From positions 1-39,762 of the forward strand of contig JAQGOP010000061.1 in NCBI GenBank assembly GCA_028293545.1: a stretch of DNA of 39,762 nucleotides, read 5' to 3'. The translations under genes were made by a program, and so were the position numbers. Every line of letters begins with the position of its first letter. Positions within the stretch are counted from its first letter, which is position 1. This DNA comes from Verrucomicrobiota bacterium. Lineage in GTDB: Bacteria; Verrucomicrobiota; Verrucomicrobiia; Opitutales; Opitutaceae. Under the pieces are notes generated by a model. That model worked only from the letters and a program-made list of their open reading frames with translations. It ran no database searches and had not been told where the DNA came from. Of the stretch, positions 25,380-33,617 are shown piece by piece.

Positions 25380-26182
25380 TTTATTTCCAACGGCTTTGAT
25401 TTGCGCACGATCAGCACGCATCCCGCCGCGATCATGAAGAGCGAATAAAACGTCCCGCGGCTCAGCCCGAGGATTAGCGACGCATCGGGTTCGCGGAAGG
25501 TTTCCCCGACCATGCGAACGATCGCGTAAGCGATCAGGAATTCGCCCGTCAGGCGCCCGGGGGATTTTGTCACGACATCGCTGCGCCAGAAGCGCCACTG
25601 CATGAATGCGAGCAGCAGTGCGCCTTCCAGCGCGGCTTCATAGAGCTGCGACGGGTAGCGCGGCACAAGCGGGGTCGGGCTCGCGGGAAAAATCACCGCC
25701 CAAGCCACGGTCGCGGGCTTGCCCCACAATTCGCCGTTGATGAAATTCGCGATGCGCCCGAAGAGCAGGCCGGCCGGCGTGACCGTCGCGATCAGGTCGC
25801 AGAGGTGCACCGCGCGGATCTTCGCCGACCGTCCGAACCAAATGATCGCAATCGTCACCCCGATCATTCCCCCGTGACTCGCCATGCCGCCTTCCCAAAT
25901 TCGGAAGAAACTGAGGGGATCTTGCCAGAGCTGTTCCGGATGGTAGAGCACGAACGACCCCAGCCTGCCGCCCAGCATCACGCCGAGCACGAGCGCGAAC
26001 ATCAGATCGGCGATCCGGTTGGCCGGCAGTTGCGAACGACCCGCCCGCGTGTAGCGCGCGAGCAGCCACGCGCCGACGACGAAGCCCAGGACGTAGGACA
26101 ATCCATAATAGCGGATCCCGAAATTTCCCCAGTGCGGCCCGAGGAACGGGCTGATGTCGTGCACCCAGTACGCGAGAGTCAT
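25376..26182 (-). CDS. lgt: Prolipoprotein diacylglyceryl transferase
   Basis: Inner-membrane enzyme (268 aa) that moves diacylglycerol from phosphatidylglycerol to the lipobox cysteine of prolipoproteins. Family features are FGIRYYGLSYVLGF near the start, MASHGGMIG (His103) and the signature GRIANFINGELWG at about 142-154. Seven hydrophobic stretches are expected and visible. The start is ATG 26182 (MTLAYWVHDISPFLGP). The frame is open to 26269, but that extension is Arg/Pro-rich and overlaps the upstream gene. It starts 4 bp after the CNNM gene stop, so the two are an operon. It is needed for the predicted lipoproteins at 17727 and 29206. The last codon and stop lie in a REP element. Confidence 0.96.
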   Translation of the reverse strand: MTLAYWVHDISPFLGPHWGNFGIRYYGLSYVLGFVVGAWLLARYTRAGRSQLPANRIADLMFALVLGVMLGGRLGSFVLYHPEQLWQDPLSFFRIWEGGMASHGGMIGVTIAIIWFGRSAKIRAVHLCDLIATVTPAGLLFGRIANFINGELWGKPATVAWAVIFPASPTPLVPRYPSQLYEAALEGALLLAFMQWRFWRSDVVTKSPGRLTGEFLIAYAIVRMVGETFREPDASLILGLSRGTFYSLFMIAAGCVLIVRKSKPLEIK

Positions 26183-26186
26183 TGGT

Positions 26187-27260
26187 TCAGGCTTTCGGTG
26201 AAACCGGTCCGGGGGCAGGCGCGTCGGGCTTGCGGGCGCGCGCGATCTTTTGCTGCTTCGACCGTGCAAGTTCGCGCATGTCGACGGCCATGTCGTCCTT
26301 CTCGAAAATTTCCCGGCCGAGGAGTTGCTCCATCACGTCCTCCATCGTGACCACGCCCGCGATCGACCCGAATTCGTCGACCACCACGAGCAGTTGCTGG
26401 TGAGTCTTGAGGAAAACCTGGAGGGCGTTCGCCGCCGTCACGGTCTGCGGGATGAAATGGATCTCGTGCATCACGGATTCGACGAGCGCGAGGTCCTGGT
26501 CGTTCGCCTTCGCCTTCAGCAGGTCGCGACGGCGCGCGAGGCCGACGATGTCGTCGAGATTCCGACCGAACACCGGCATCCGTCCAAACGGCAGGTTCGG
26601 GAATTCGCGGAAGACTTCGCCAATGGTCGAGGATTTCTTGAGCGCCGTGACCACCGTCCGCGGCGTCATGATTTCGCCCACGCGGATGTCATCGAGTGCG
26701 AGCGCATTGGTGATAATGCTCGATTCGCTCATGCTGAGCGTCCCCTGTTCGGCGCCGCGTTCGGCGAGTAGGATGATCTCCTCGTCTGAATCGTGCGTGA
26801 TCGGCTGCGAGGGAATGAAGGGGCGCACGATCAGGTTGCACACGTAGGTGATGGGAACCAGCAGCCGCCGCAGCCACCAGAGCGGGTAGACGATCTGGGG
26901 CTGGAGCGCCTTGCGGTACGCGACGCCGAGGTTTTTCGGCAGCACCTCGGAAAAAATCAGGATCGTGAGGGTCAGCGCGGCGGTGAGGATCCCGAGTTCG
27001 GTGTCGTCCAGCAAGTGCGCCGCCAGCGAGCCCACCAGCATCGAGCCCAGGGTGTTCGCGATGGTGTTGAGGGTGAGGATCGCCGAGATCGTCTGGTCGA
27101 GGCTGTGCTTGATCATTTCCAGCAGTTCGCCCCGGCGCGGATGGCGGCGTTTCAACGCCTGGATGTCGGCGGTGGTGGTGCTCAGGACGATCGCCTCGAC
27201 CAGCGAGCAAAAAAAGGAAAGGCCCACGGTGAGGACGATCGTGGTGATGAGCCAGTGCAT
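26187..27260 (-). CDS. CNNM/CBS-domain membrane protein (CorC/HlyC-type, lacks C-terminal domain)
   Basis: Inner-membrane protein of 357 aa in the CNNM (DUF21) family, linked to magnesium or other divalent-ion transport. Residues 1 to ~150 hold the CNNM transmembrane core (FFCSLVEAIVLSTT, TLNTIANTLGSMLVG, FSEVLPKNLGVAYR). The acidic linker HDSDEEIILLAERGAEQG precedes two CBS domains, starting near VGEIMTPRTVVTAL and LVESVMHEIHFIPQT. The second ends in VVDEFGSIAGVVTMEDVMEQLLG. The usual C-terminal CorC_HlyC domain is missing; only a short Lys/Arg/Pro tail follows. It is therefore the short form of the family. It is divergent from gcvT and co-directional with lgt. Confidence 0.9.
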   Translation of the reverse strand: MHWLITTIVLTVGLSFFCSLVEAIVLSTTTADIQALKRRHPRRGELLEMIKHSLDQTISAILTLNTIANTLGSMLVGSLAAHLLDDTELGILTAALTLTILIFSEVLPKNLGVAYRKALQPQIVYPLWWLRRLLVPITYVCNLIVRPFIPSQPITHDSDEEIILLAERGAEQGTLSMSESSIITNALALDDIRVGEIMTPRTVVTALKKSSTIGEVFREFPNLPFGRMPVFGRNLDDIVGLARRRDLLKAKANDQDLALVESVMHEIHFIPQTVTAANALQVFLKTHQQLLVVVDEFGSIAGVVTMEDVMEQLLGREIFEKDDMAVDMRELARSKQQKIARARKPDAPAPGPVSPKA

Positions 27261-27367
27261 GACGGCAGTTTATGGAGAGTGTGGGCGTTGCGAATATAAA
27301 CTGCGCGCCTCCCTTGCGGCCCAAAACAACCTTGCTGCCCTCCGTACCCGGGCCCGTAGTCACCGGC

Positions 27368-28471
27368 ATGAGCGAACTTAAGCGAACACCCCTTCGCGAT
27401 TTCCACGCCGCCCACGGCGGCCGCCTGGTCGATTTTGCCGGATGGGAAATGCCGGTCCAGTATCGCAGCATCCTCGAAGAGCACAAAGCCGTGCGCCGAA
27501 CCGCCGGGATGTTTGACGTGAGCCACATGGGAGAGGTCGATGTACGCGGCGCCCAAGCCGGTGCGTTTCTAAATTACCTGGTGACGAACGACGTCGCGAA
27601 GCTCTTCCCCGGGCGCGTGCTGTACTCGCCGATGTGCTATCCCGGCGGCGGGGTCGTCGACGACCTCCTCGTCTACATGCGCGGGACGGACGATTATTTT
27701 CTCTGCATCAATGCCGGCAACATCGCGAAGGACCTGGCGTGGATCCGCGGGCAGGCCGCGAAGTTCGATGTCACCATCACCGATCGCAGCGCGGACTATG
27801 CCCTGCTCGCCGTCCAGGGCCCGAAGGCGGCGGGCATCGTGCAATCGCTGACCGACGCGAAACTCGATGCGGTGAAATATTACCACTTCGTCGAAGGAAC
27901 GGTCGCGGGAATCCAGTGCCTGGTCAGCCGCACCGGTTACACCGGGGAAGACGGTTTTGAACTTTATCACGCCGCCGCCGACGCGCCGAAATTGGCCGCG
28001 GCGATTTTGTCCGCCGGCGCGGCGTATGGACTGGAGCTGGCGGGCCTCGGCGCCCGGGACAGCTTGCGGCTCGAAGCGGGTTATCCGCTCTACGGGCACG
28101 AAATCACGGAGGATATTTCCCCGCTGGCCGCTGGCCTGGGCTGGACAGTGAAACTGGAAAAGGGCGCCGACTTCGTCGGGCGAGACGCGCTGGTCGCCGA
28201 GAAGAAGGACGGCGCGAAAAATAAGATCGTGTTTTTCAAAACCGGCGACCGCCGCATCGTGCGCGCCGATACTCCGGTGCTCGGCGGCGACGGCAGCGTC
28301 GTGGGCAAGGTCGTTTCGGGGACACTCTCGCCGCTGCTCAACGAAGCGATCGGCTCCGCGTTGGTTTCCGCCCCCGCCACGACGCAGCCGCTCGCGGTGG
28401 ACATCCGCGGGGACAAAGTGAATTTGCAACTGGTCAAACCGCCCTTCGTCGAATTAAAAAAATCCCCATGA
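27368..28471 (+). CDS. gcvT: Aminomethyltransferase (glycine cleavage T-protein)
   Basis: Tetrahydrofolate-dependent T-protein (367 aa), which releases ammonia and makes methylene-THF from the aminomethyl group carried by GcvH. N-terminal [29 protein letters not shown] and [15 protein letters not shown] are typical. [11 protein letters not shown] and [20 protein letters not shown] mark the folate-binding core. The start is ATG 27368; the frame is open upstream to 27272 without T-protein sequence. It overlaps gcvH by 4 nt (ATGA). The glycine decarboxylase gene gcvP does not follow. No glycine riboswitch was found in the 107-bp leader. Confidence 0.96.
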   Translation: MSELKRTPLRDFHAAHGGRLVDFAGWEMPVQYRSILEEHKAVRRTAGMFDVSHMGEVDVRGAQAGAFLNYLVTNDVAKLFPGRVLYSPMCYPGGGVVDDLLVYMRGTDDYFLCINAGNIAKDLAWIRGQAAKFDVTITDRSADYALLAVQGPKAAGIVQSLTDAKLDAVKYYHFVEGTVAGIQCLVSRTGYTGEDGFELYHAAADAPKLAAAILSAGAAYGLELAGLGARDSLRLEAGYPLYGHEITEDISPLAAGLGWTVKLEKGADFVGRDALVAEKKDGAKNKIVFFKTGDRRIVRADTPVLGGDGSVVGKVVSGTLSPLLNEAIGSALVSAPATTQPLAVDIRGDKVNLQLVKPPFVELKKSP

Positions 28472-28851
28472 GCAACGTCCCCGCCGCACTCCGCTACGCG
28501 AAATCCCACGAGTGGCTGAAACTCGAAAGCGACGGCACCGCGACCGTGGGAATCAGCGACTACGCCCAGAATTCCCTCGGTGACATCACGTATGTCCAGA
28601 TGCCCAAAGTCGGGGCGACGCTCAAAGCGGGGGAAACCTTTGGTGTCGTGGAGTCGGTCAAGGCCGCGAGCGATCTCTACGCGCCCGTGGCCGGGACGGT
28701 CGTGGCGGTGAATCCCCTTTTGGATCGCGCCCCGGAAACCGTAAACAGCTCGCCGTACGAGAACGGCTGGATGCTGAAGATGAAGACCGCGAACGCCGCC
28801 GACGCCTCGGCTCTGATGGACGCCGCCGCCTACGAAAAAGCGATCGGCTAA
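28468..28851 (+). CDS. gcvH: Glycine cleavage system H-protein
   Basis: Lipoyl carrier of the glycine cleavage complex, 127 aa, the usual length. The lipoylated lysine is Lys65 in [18 protein letters not shown]. The N-terminal [15 protein letters not shown] and [17 protein letters not shown] and the C-terminal [14 protein letters not shown] are all standard. It is translationally coupled to gcvT through the ATGA overlap. Directly after the TAA stop begins a hairpin-rich stretch (28852 on) where gcvP might have been expected. Confidence 0.97.
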   Translation: MSNVPAALRYAKSHEWLKLESDGTATVGISDYAQNSLGDITYVQMPKVGATLKAGETFGVVESVKAASDLYAPVAGTVVAVNPLLDRAPETVNSSPYENGWMLKMKTANAADASALMDAAAYEKAIG

Positions 28852-29205
28852 GTAAGGCGCGGGCTCCGACCCGCCTCCGAAAAGCGCGTAAGTTTCTTAG
28901 CCGAGCGTGAGCGAGTGGTGGAGCGCGTTGTCCCTAACGCGCTGAGCGACTTCGCCCGCAATTAAACCTCGACGGAACCGAAAGCCCGTTAGGACCTATC
29001 CGACAGGCTCAAGGTAAACAACGCGCCCCGTCGCTCGCCGCTACCTGCTTAAAATTTCGGCTCCGGATTCGCGTTCATTCACGTCCATTCACGGCTAGAA
29101 AAATAAACGCCATTCGGTCGAAGACCGGCGGGACGTCGGCTTTTCTTCGGCAATTCGGTTTTCACCGTTGCGCACCTGCTGTCCACGCCCTGAGTTTCTA
29201 AAATC
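28852..29205. other. Hairpin-rich gap after gcvH
   Basis: No gene. It holds a stem (GGCGCGGG then CCCGCC, 28856-28875) with a GTAA head directly after the gcvH stop. A second stem, GCGCGTT/AACGCGC (about 28922-28942), has a GGAG head. A 10-bp direct repeat (TTCATTCACG, TCCATTCACG) lies near 29074-29093. The first may terminate gcvTH. The last ~100 bp should carry the promoter of the efflux operon, which I cannot define. Confidence 0.45.
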
Positions 29206-30324
29206 ATGCCAAGTTTTCTTTTTCGTGGCGCCGTCCTCGCGCTCCTCGCCACGATCCTGGCTTCCGCGGGATGTTCCCCCAAGGCCAAGGCCCCGGCGGC
29301 CACCGCCAACAGCGCCACGCTCCAGCCCGTCGAGGTTGTGCCGGTCAACCGCCGTGACTTGACCGAGGCCATCAACCTCGTGGGCTCCGTCGCCGCCAAC
29401 GAAACCGCCCAGATCCGCGCGGAAATCGCCGGGCAGATTCGCGAGATCCTCTTCAACGAAGGCGAGCGCGTCACCCGCGGGCAGATCCTCGTGAAGATCG
29501 ACGACTCGGAGCTGGTCAACCAAGCCGCGCAGGCCACCGCCGCGTTTCGCCTCGCCGAACTCAACCTCGAGCGCACGGAGAACCTGGCGAAGAACAACCT
29601 GATTTCCCAGGCCGAGGCCGACGGCGTGCGGTCCGAGCACGCCTCGAGCAAGGCCGCGCTGGCGTTGCTGCGCACGCGCCTCGCCAAGACCCAGCTGAAA
29701 GCGCCCTTCGCGGGCGTCACCGGATCGCGCTCGGTTTCGCTCGGCGACTATGTGACTTCGAGTGCGGCGACGCCGGCGATCACGACGATCAACGACCTTT
29801 CGCGCCTAAAAATCGATTTCCAGGTGCCCGAGCGTTTCCTCGACAAGGTCAAACCCGGCTCGAAATTCGCCGTGCAGGCGCGCAGCGGCGGCGAGCCCAC
29901 GACGATCATGGGGGAGGTTTATTTCGTGAATGCGGTGATCGACCGGACTTCGCGTTCGAGCGAGGTGAAGGGTTACCTCATCGACCCGCCGGAGCAGATC
30001 AAACCCGGCATGTTCGCCAACGTCGAACTCGTCCTCGATGTCCATCGGGGCGTGCTCACGGTCCCGGAAGGCGCCGTGCTCGTCACGCCCCGCGGACCAC
30101 AACTGATTGCGGTCAAGAAAATCGGCGGCGTGGACACCGCCGATTTTGTGCCCGTCACGATGGGCCTGCGTTCGCGCGGCCTCGTTGAAATCGAACCGAT
30201 CGACAAGAGCCGCCTCCACGAAGGCCAGCAGATCGTGGCCGCGGGGGTAGGCGCCCTGATCCTTTACCAAGGCGCGAAGTTGGAGCCGCGCCCGCAGCGT
30301 TCCGAATTCTCCATCGGGAACTGA
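29206..30324 (+). CDS. RND efflux periplasmic adaptor (membrane fusion protein), lipoprotein
   Basis: HlyD/AcrA-type adaptor of 372 aa linking an RND pump to an outer-membrane channel. The signal peptide has a lipobox, LASAGC with Cys23, so it is lipid-anchored like AcrA. A biotinyl-lipoyl-like half is at about 65-100 (AQIRAEIAGQIREILFNEGERVTRGQILVKIDD). An alpha-helical hairpin follows (about 105-165), then the second lipoyl half (KTQLKAPFAGVTGSRSVSLGDYV), a beta-barrel and the membrane-proximal domain. The pump gene begins 4 nt after its stop. No TolC-like gene is in the window. Confidence 0.94.
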   Translation: MPSFLFRGAVLALLATILASAGCSPKAKAPAATANSATLQPVEVVPVNRRDLTEAINLVGSVAANETAQIRAEIAGQIREILFNEGERVTRGQILVKIDDSELVNQAAQATAAFRLAELNLERTENLAKNNLISQAEADGVRSEHASSKAALALLRTRLAKTQLKAPFAGVTGSRSVSLGDYVTSSAATPAITTINDLSRLKIDFQVPERFLDKVKPGSKFAVQARSGGEPTTIMGEVYFVNAVIDRTSRSSEVKGYLIDPPEQIKPGMFANVELVLDVHRGVLTVPEGAVLVTPRGPQLIAVKKIGGVDTADFVPVTMGLRSRGLVEIEPIDKSRLHEGQQIVAAGVGALILYQGAKLEPRPQRSEFSIGN

Positions 30325-30327
30325 GCG

Positions 30328-33300
30328 ATGATCCTCTCTGATCTTTCGATCAAGCGGCCGGTCGTCTGCCTCGTCGCGTCGATCTTCATCGTCCTCGTGG
30401 GCGGCATCATGTTCTCGCGCCTGCCGGTGCGCGAATATCCGAACATCGACTCGCCGATCGTCTCGGTCAGCGCCTCGTATGTCGGCGCCTCGGCGGAAGT
30501 GATGGAGTCGAAGGTGACCGAGCCGCTGGAAAAGGAACTCTCTTCGATCGACGGCATTCGGACGCTGCGTTCGTCGTCCTCGGAACAGAGCACCAACATC
30601 ACCCTCGAATTCACGACGGCGAAGAATATCGACGAGGCGGCGAACGACGTGCGCGACCGCGTCAGCCGGGTGCGCAGCCGCCTGCCGCGCGACATCGACG
30701 AACCCCAGGTGACGAAGGCGGATGCGGACTCGTCGCCGATCATCACGGTTTCATTCTACTCCGATCGCTACAGCCGGCTGGAACTCACGGAAATGGTCGA
30801 CCGCTTTGCCGTGCAGCGCATCCAGACGGTCCCCGGGGTCGGGGCGGTCAACATTCGCGGTCCACGATACGCGATGCGCCTGTGGGTGAATGCCGCGCAG
30901 CTGGCGGCGTACAACCTGACCGTGACCGACGTGGCGAACGCGCTGCAGCAGCAGAACATCGACGTGCCGAGCGGGCGCATCGAATCGCTGTCGCGGGAAT
31001 TCCCGGTGCGGCTCGAGGGCACGATGAATTCACCGGTGGAATTCGAGAACCTGGTGCTCTCCACGCGCGAAGGTTACCAGGTCAAGTTCAGCGACATCGG
31101 CCGCGTCGAGTTGGGTGCCGCGGATTATCGGAACGACGCCTTCTTCAAAGGCCGCGCGGCGGTAAGTGTTTCCGTGCAGCGCCAGTCGCAATCGAACCTG
31201 CTCTCCGTCGCCAACGCCGTGAAGGCCCTGCTCCCGGGAATCCAGCGCGACATGCCGGATGGCGTCACCGTCGAGGTCAGCTTCGACACCAGCGTCTTCG
31301 TCGAGCGCTCGATCAGCGAAGTTTATTTCACGCTGTTCGAAGCGGCGGTGCTCGTGATCCTGATGATCTTCGTCTTCCTGCGCGACTGGCGCGCGACGCT
31401 GATCCCGCTGCTCGCGATCCCGATCTCGATCGTCGGCGCGTTCGCCGTGATGAGCTGGATGGGATTCACGTTGAACGTGCTCACGCTGCTGGCCTTGGTC
31501 CTGGCGGTGGGCCTCGTGGTCGACGACGCGATCGTGGTGCTCGAAAATGTTTTCCGCCGCATGGAGCACGGCGAACCGGTGATCCGCGCGGCGGTGTTCG
31601 GCTCCCGCGAAGTCGCCTTCGCGGTCATCGCGACGACGCTGACCCTGGCGGCGGTCTTTGTGCCGGTGGCGTTCCAGTCCGGGCAGATCGGGCGGCTCTT
31701 TTATGAATTCGGCATCACGCTCGCGATCTCGGTGCTCGTGTCGGCGTTCGTGGCGTTGACGCTCACGCCGATGCTGTGTTCGCGCCTGCTCAAGATGCGG
31801 ACGGTCGACGGCAAGCCTCGTCACAATCGCCTTTATGAGTGGAGCGAGCCTTTCTTCATCAAGCTCAACCGCACTTACGCGCGGGCCCTGCGCGCGGCGC
31901 TCGCCCATCGCGCATTCGTGATCCTGTTCGTCGCCCTCTTCACGGCGGCGGGACTTTTTTCCTACACGAAGCTGCAGCGGGAACTGGCGCCGCTGGAGGA
32001 CCGCGGGATCTTCACGGCGAATTTCATTTCCCCCGTCGGCTCCACGCCGGCCTACAACATCGCCTACTCGCGCCAGATGGAGCAGATCGTATTGGGGGTC
32101 CCGGAGGTCGACCGAACCTTTAACCGCGCCGGGGAGGGGACCCGCGGCTATATTTTTGTCACGCTCAAGCCGTGGGAGGAACGGAAACGGAAAACCCAGG
32201 AGATCATCGGCGAACTTCGTGGGAAATTCCGCAACGGCATCACGGGCGGCCAGGCGACGGTCAGTCCGTCGAATCCCCTCGGCGGCGGCGGAAACGGCGG
32301 GGTGCAAATCGTGCTGCAGGGCAGCGATTTCAACAAGCTGCAGGAAGTGGCGGGGAAAATGACCTCGGCGATGCGGGACAACGCGATCTTCAGCCAGCCG
32401 CGCCTCGACCCTTCACCCACGAAGCCGCAGCTGGTCGTGCGCATTGACCGCGCGAAGGCCGCCGACCTGAGCGTGTCGATTTCTGATATTGGCGCTTCGC
32501 TGGAAACGCTGCTGGGCGGACGGAACGTGACCGAGTTCCAGCGGGGCAACCAACAGTATGACGTGGTGATCCAAGTCGAGGACGCCGATCGGGTGACTCC
32601 GGGGGACCTCACGCGCCTCTACGTCAAATCCCGCACGGGCAATTTGGTCCAGCTGAGCAATCTGGTGACGTACAGCGAAGACGTGGTGCCGGAAAGCTAC
32701 CCGCATTTCAACCGGCTGAGGTCGGTGACCGTGTCGGCGCAGATCAACCTGGGTCACACGCTGGGCGACGCGGTGGATTTTCTCTCGAAGCAGGCGGACA
32801 CTCTACTCCCGGACGGATACAGCTACGCCTGGGATGGCGGCACGCGGGACTTCGTGGAAGGCCGCAACGACACTTTCCTGATTTTCACCCTGGCGCTGAT
32901 CTTCACGTTCCTGATCTTGGCGGCCCAGTTTGAATCGTGGATCCACCCGATCACGATTTTCACCGGCGTGGCGATCGCGGTCGCGGGCGGTCTGCTCGTG
33001 TTGTACTGCACGCGCTGGTGGGGCGAGCCCGTGACGGACAATCTTTTTTCGCGGTTCGGCCTGATCATGCTGATCGGCTTGGTCGCGAAGAACGGCATCC
33101 TGATCGTGGAGTTCGCGAACCAGCTCCAGCTGCAGGGGAAAAACGCGCTTGATGCGGCGTTTGAGTCGGCCTCGGTGCGCTTCCGCCCGATCCTCATGAC
33201 CGCGATCGCGACGATCCTCGGGGCCGTGCCGCTCGCCTTTGCGACGGGCGCCGGGGCCGAGACGAGAAACTCAATGGGCATCGTCGTCGTGGGCGGGCTG

Positions 33301-33450
33301 ACGCTTTCGACGTTCCTGACGTTGTTCGTCGTCCCGATTTTCTACGTGATGATGGATCGCCTGAGTTTCAAGCTCACGGGCAAGTCGAGCGCGCACGGCT
33401 TGAGCACGGCGCGCGACATCGCGCGGGACGTGGCCAGCCAGCCAGAGTAG
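30328..33450 (+). CDS. RND efflux pump, inner-membrane permease (HAE1/AcrB type)
   Basis: Proton-driven tripartite efflux pump subunit, 1040 aa, full length. The start ILSDLSIKRPVVCLVASIF and the first periplasmic block YPNIDSPIVSVSASYVGASAEVMES are typical. Transmembrane helix 4 carries the proton-relay pair in LVLAVGLVVDDAIVVLENVFR. The second half repeats the fold, with TFLILAAQFESWIHP and IMLIGLVAKNGILIVEFAN. The sequence is of the MexF/AcrB drug-efflux class, not the CusA metal class. The substrate is unknown. The stop TAG (33448-33450) is the last three bases of a GTAG REP head. Confidence 0.96.
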   Translation: MILSDLSIKRPVVCLVASIFIVLVGGIMFSRLPVREYPNIDSPIVSVSASYVGASAEVMESKVTEPLEKELSSIDGIRTLRSSSSEQSTNITLEFTTAKNIDEAANDVRDRVSRVRSRLPRDIDEPQVTKADADSSPIITVSFYSDRYSRLELTEMVDRFAVQRIQTVPGVGAVNIRGPRYAMRLWVNAAQLAAYNLTVTDVANALQQQNIDVPSGRIESLSREFPVRLEGTMNSPVEFENLVLSTREGYQVKFSDIGRVELGAADYRNDAFFKGRAAVSVSVQRQSQSNLLSVANAVKALLPGIQRDMPDGVTVEVSFDTSVFVERSISEVYFTLFEAAVLVILMIFVFLRDWRATLIPLLAIPISIVGAFAVMSWMGFTLNVLTLLALVLAVGLVVDDAIVVLENVFRRMEHGEPVIRAAVFGSREVAFAVIATTLTLAAVFVPVAFQSGQIGRLFYEFGITLAISVLVSAFVALTLTPMLCSRLLKMRTVDGKPRHNRLYEWSEPFFIKLNRTYARALRAALAHRAFVILFVALFTAAGLFSYTKLQRELAPLEDRGIFTANFISPVGSTPAYNIAYSRQMEQIVLGVPEVDRTFNRAGEGTRGYIFVTLKPWEERKRKTQEIIGELRGKFRNGITGGQATVSPSNPLGGGGNGGVQIVLQGSDFNKLQEVAGKMTSAMRDNAIFSQPRLDPSPTKPQLVVRIDRAKAADLSVSISDIGASLETLLGGRNVTEFQRGNQQYDVVIQVEDADRVTPGDLTRLYVKSRTGNLVQLSNLVTYSEDVVPESYPHFNRLRSVTVSAQINLGHTLGDAVDFLSKQADTLLPDGYSYAWDGGTRDFVEGRNDTFLIFTLALIFTFLILAAQFESWIHPITIFTGVAIAVAGGLLVLYCTRWWGEPVTDNLFSRFGLIMLIGLVAKNGILIVEFANQLQLQGKNALDAAFESASVRFRPILMTAIATILGAVPLAFATGAGAETRNSMGIVVVGGLTLSTFLTLFVVPIFYVMMDRLSFKLTGKSSAHGLSTARDIARDVASQPE

Positions 33451-33468
33451 CGCAGGCGGCCCGCCTGC
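33447..33468 (+). repeat. REP-like palindrome, copy 1, overlapping the permease stop
   Basis: GTAG head (33447-33450), then C, then GCAGGCGG and CCGCCTGC as an almost perfect palindrome. The TAG of the head is the stop codon of the RND permease. GTAG-plus-hairpin is the classical form of REP sequences mobilised by RAYT transposases. It forms an inverted pair with copy 2. Confidence 0.75.
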
Positions 33469-33478
33469 TTCTGCCCGA

Positions 33479-33506
33479 AGTAGCGAGTAGCGTGTAGTGA
33501 GTAGTC
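33479..33506. repeat. Heptanucleotide array H3 (unit AGTAGCG)
   Basis: Four 7-bp units: AGTAGCG (33479, 33486), TGTAGTG (33493), AGTAGTC (33500). The unit itself contains GTAG, the head of the flanking REP. Its complement is array H4. Confidence 0.7.
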
Positions 33507-33554
33507 GGACACGCCTACGGTAACGGTGCAGGACTCCCTGCGGTCCGGATCCGT

Positions 33555-33589
33555 CTACTCGCTACCCGCTACTCACTACTCGCTACTTC
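33555..33589. repeat. Heptanucleotide array H4 (unit CTACTCG), inverted partner of H3
   Basis: Five 7-bp units starting at 33555: CTACTCG, CTACCCG, CTACTCA, CTACTCG, CTACTTC. The opposite strand reads as AGTAG-type units, so H3 and H4 can pair over about 28 bp inside the larger REP pair. The whole 33447-33616 block is thus a nested inverted repeat filling the gap between convergent genes. Confidence 0.7.
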
Positions 33590-33594
33590 AAAAA

Positions 33595-33616
33595 GCAGGC
33601 GGGCCGCCTGCGCTAC
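33595..33616 (-). repeat. REP-like palindrome, copy 2
   Basis: On the minus strand GTAGCGCAGGCGG followed by CCCGCCTGC (33616 to 33595), identical to copy 1 over the 22 bp. The head lies one base after the typA stop codon (TAA, 33620-33618). Confidence 0.75.
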
Positions 33617-33617
33617 T

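Noticed and set aside
27261..27367. Glycine riboswitch before gcvT
   Set aside because: A GGAGAG run is present (27275-27280), but the leader is too short and lacks the paired aptamer sequence and the ACTCTCAGG-type element.
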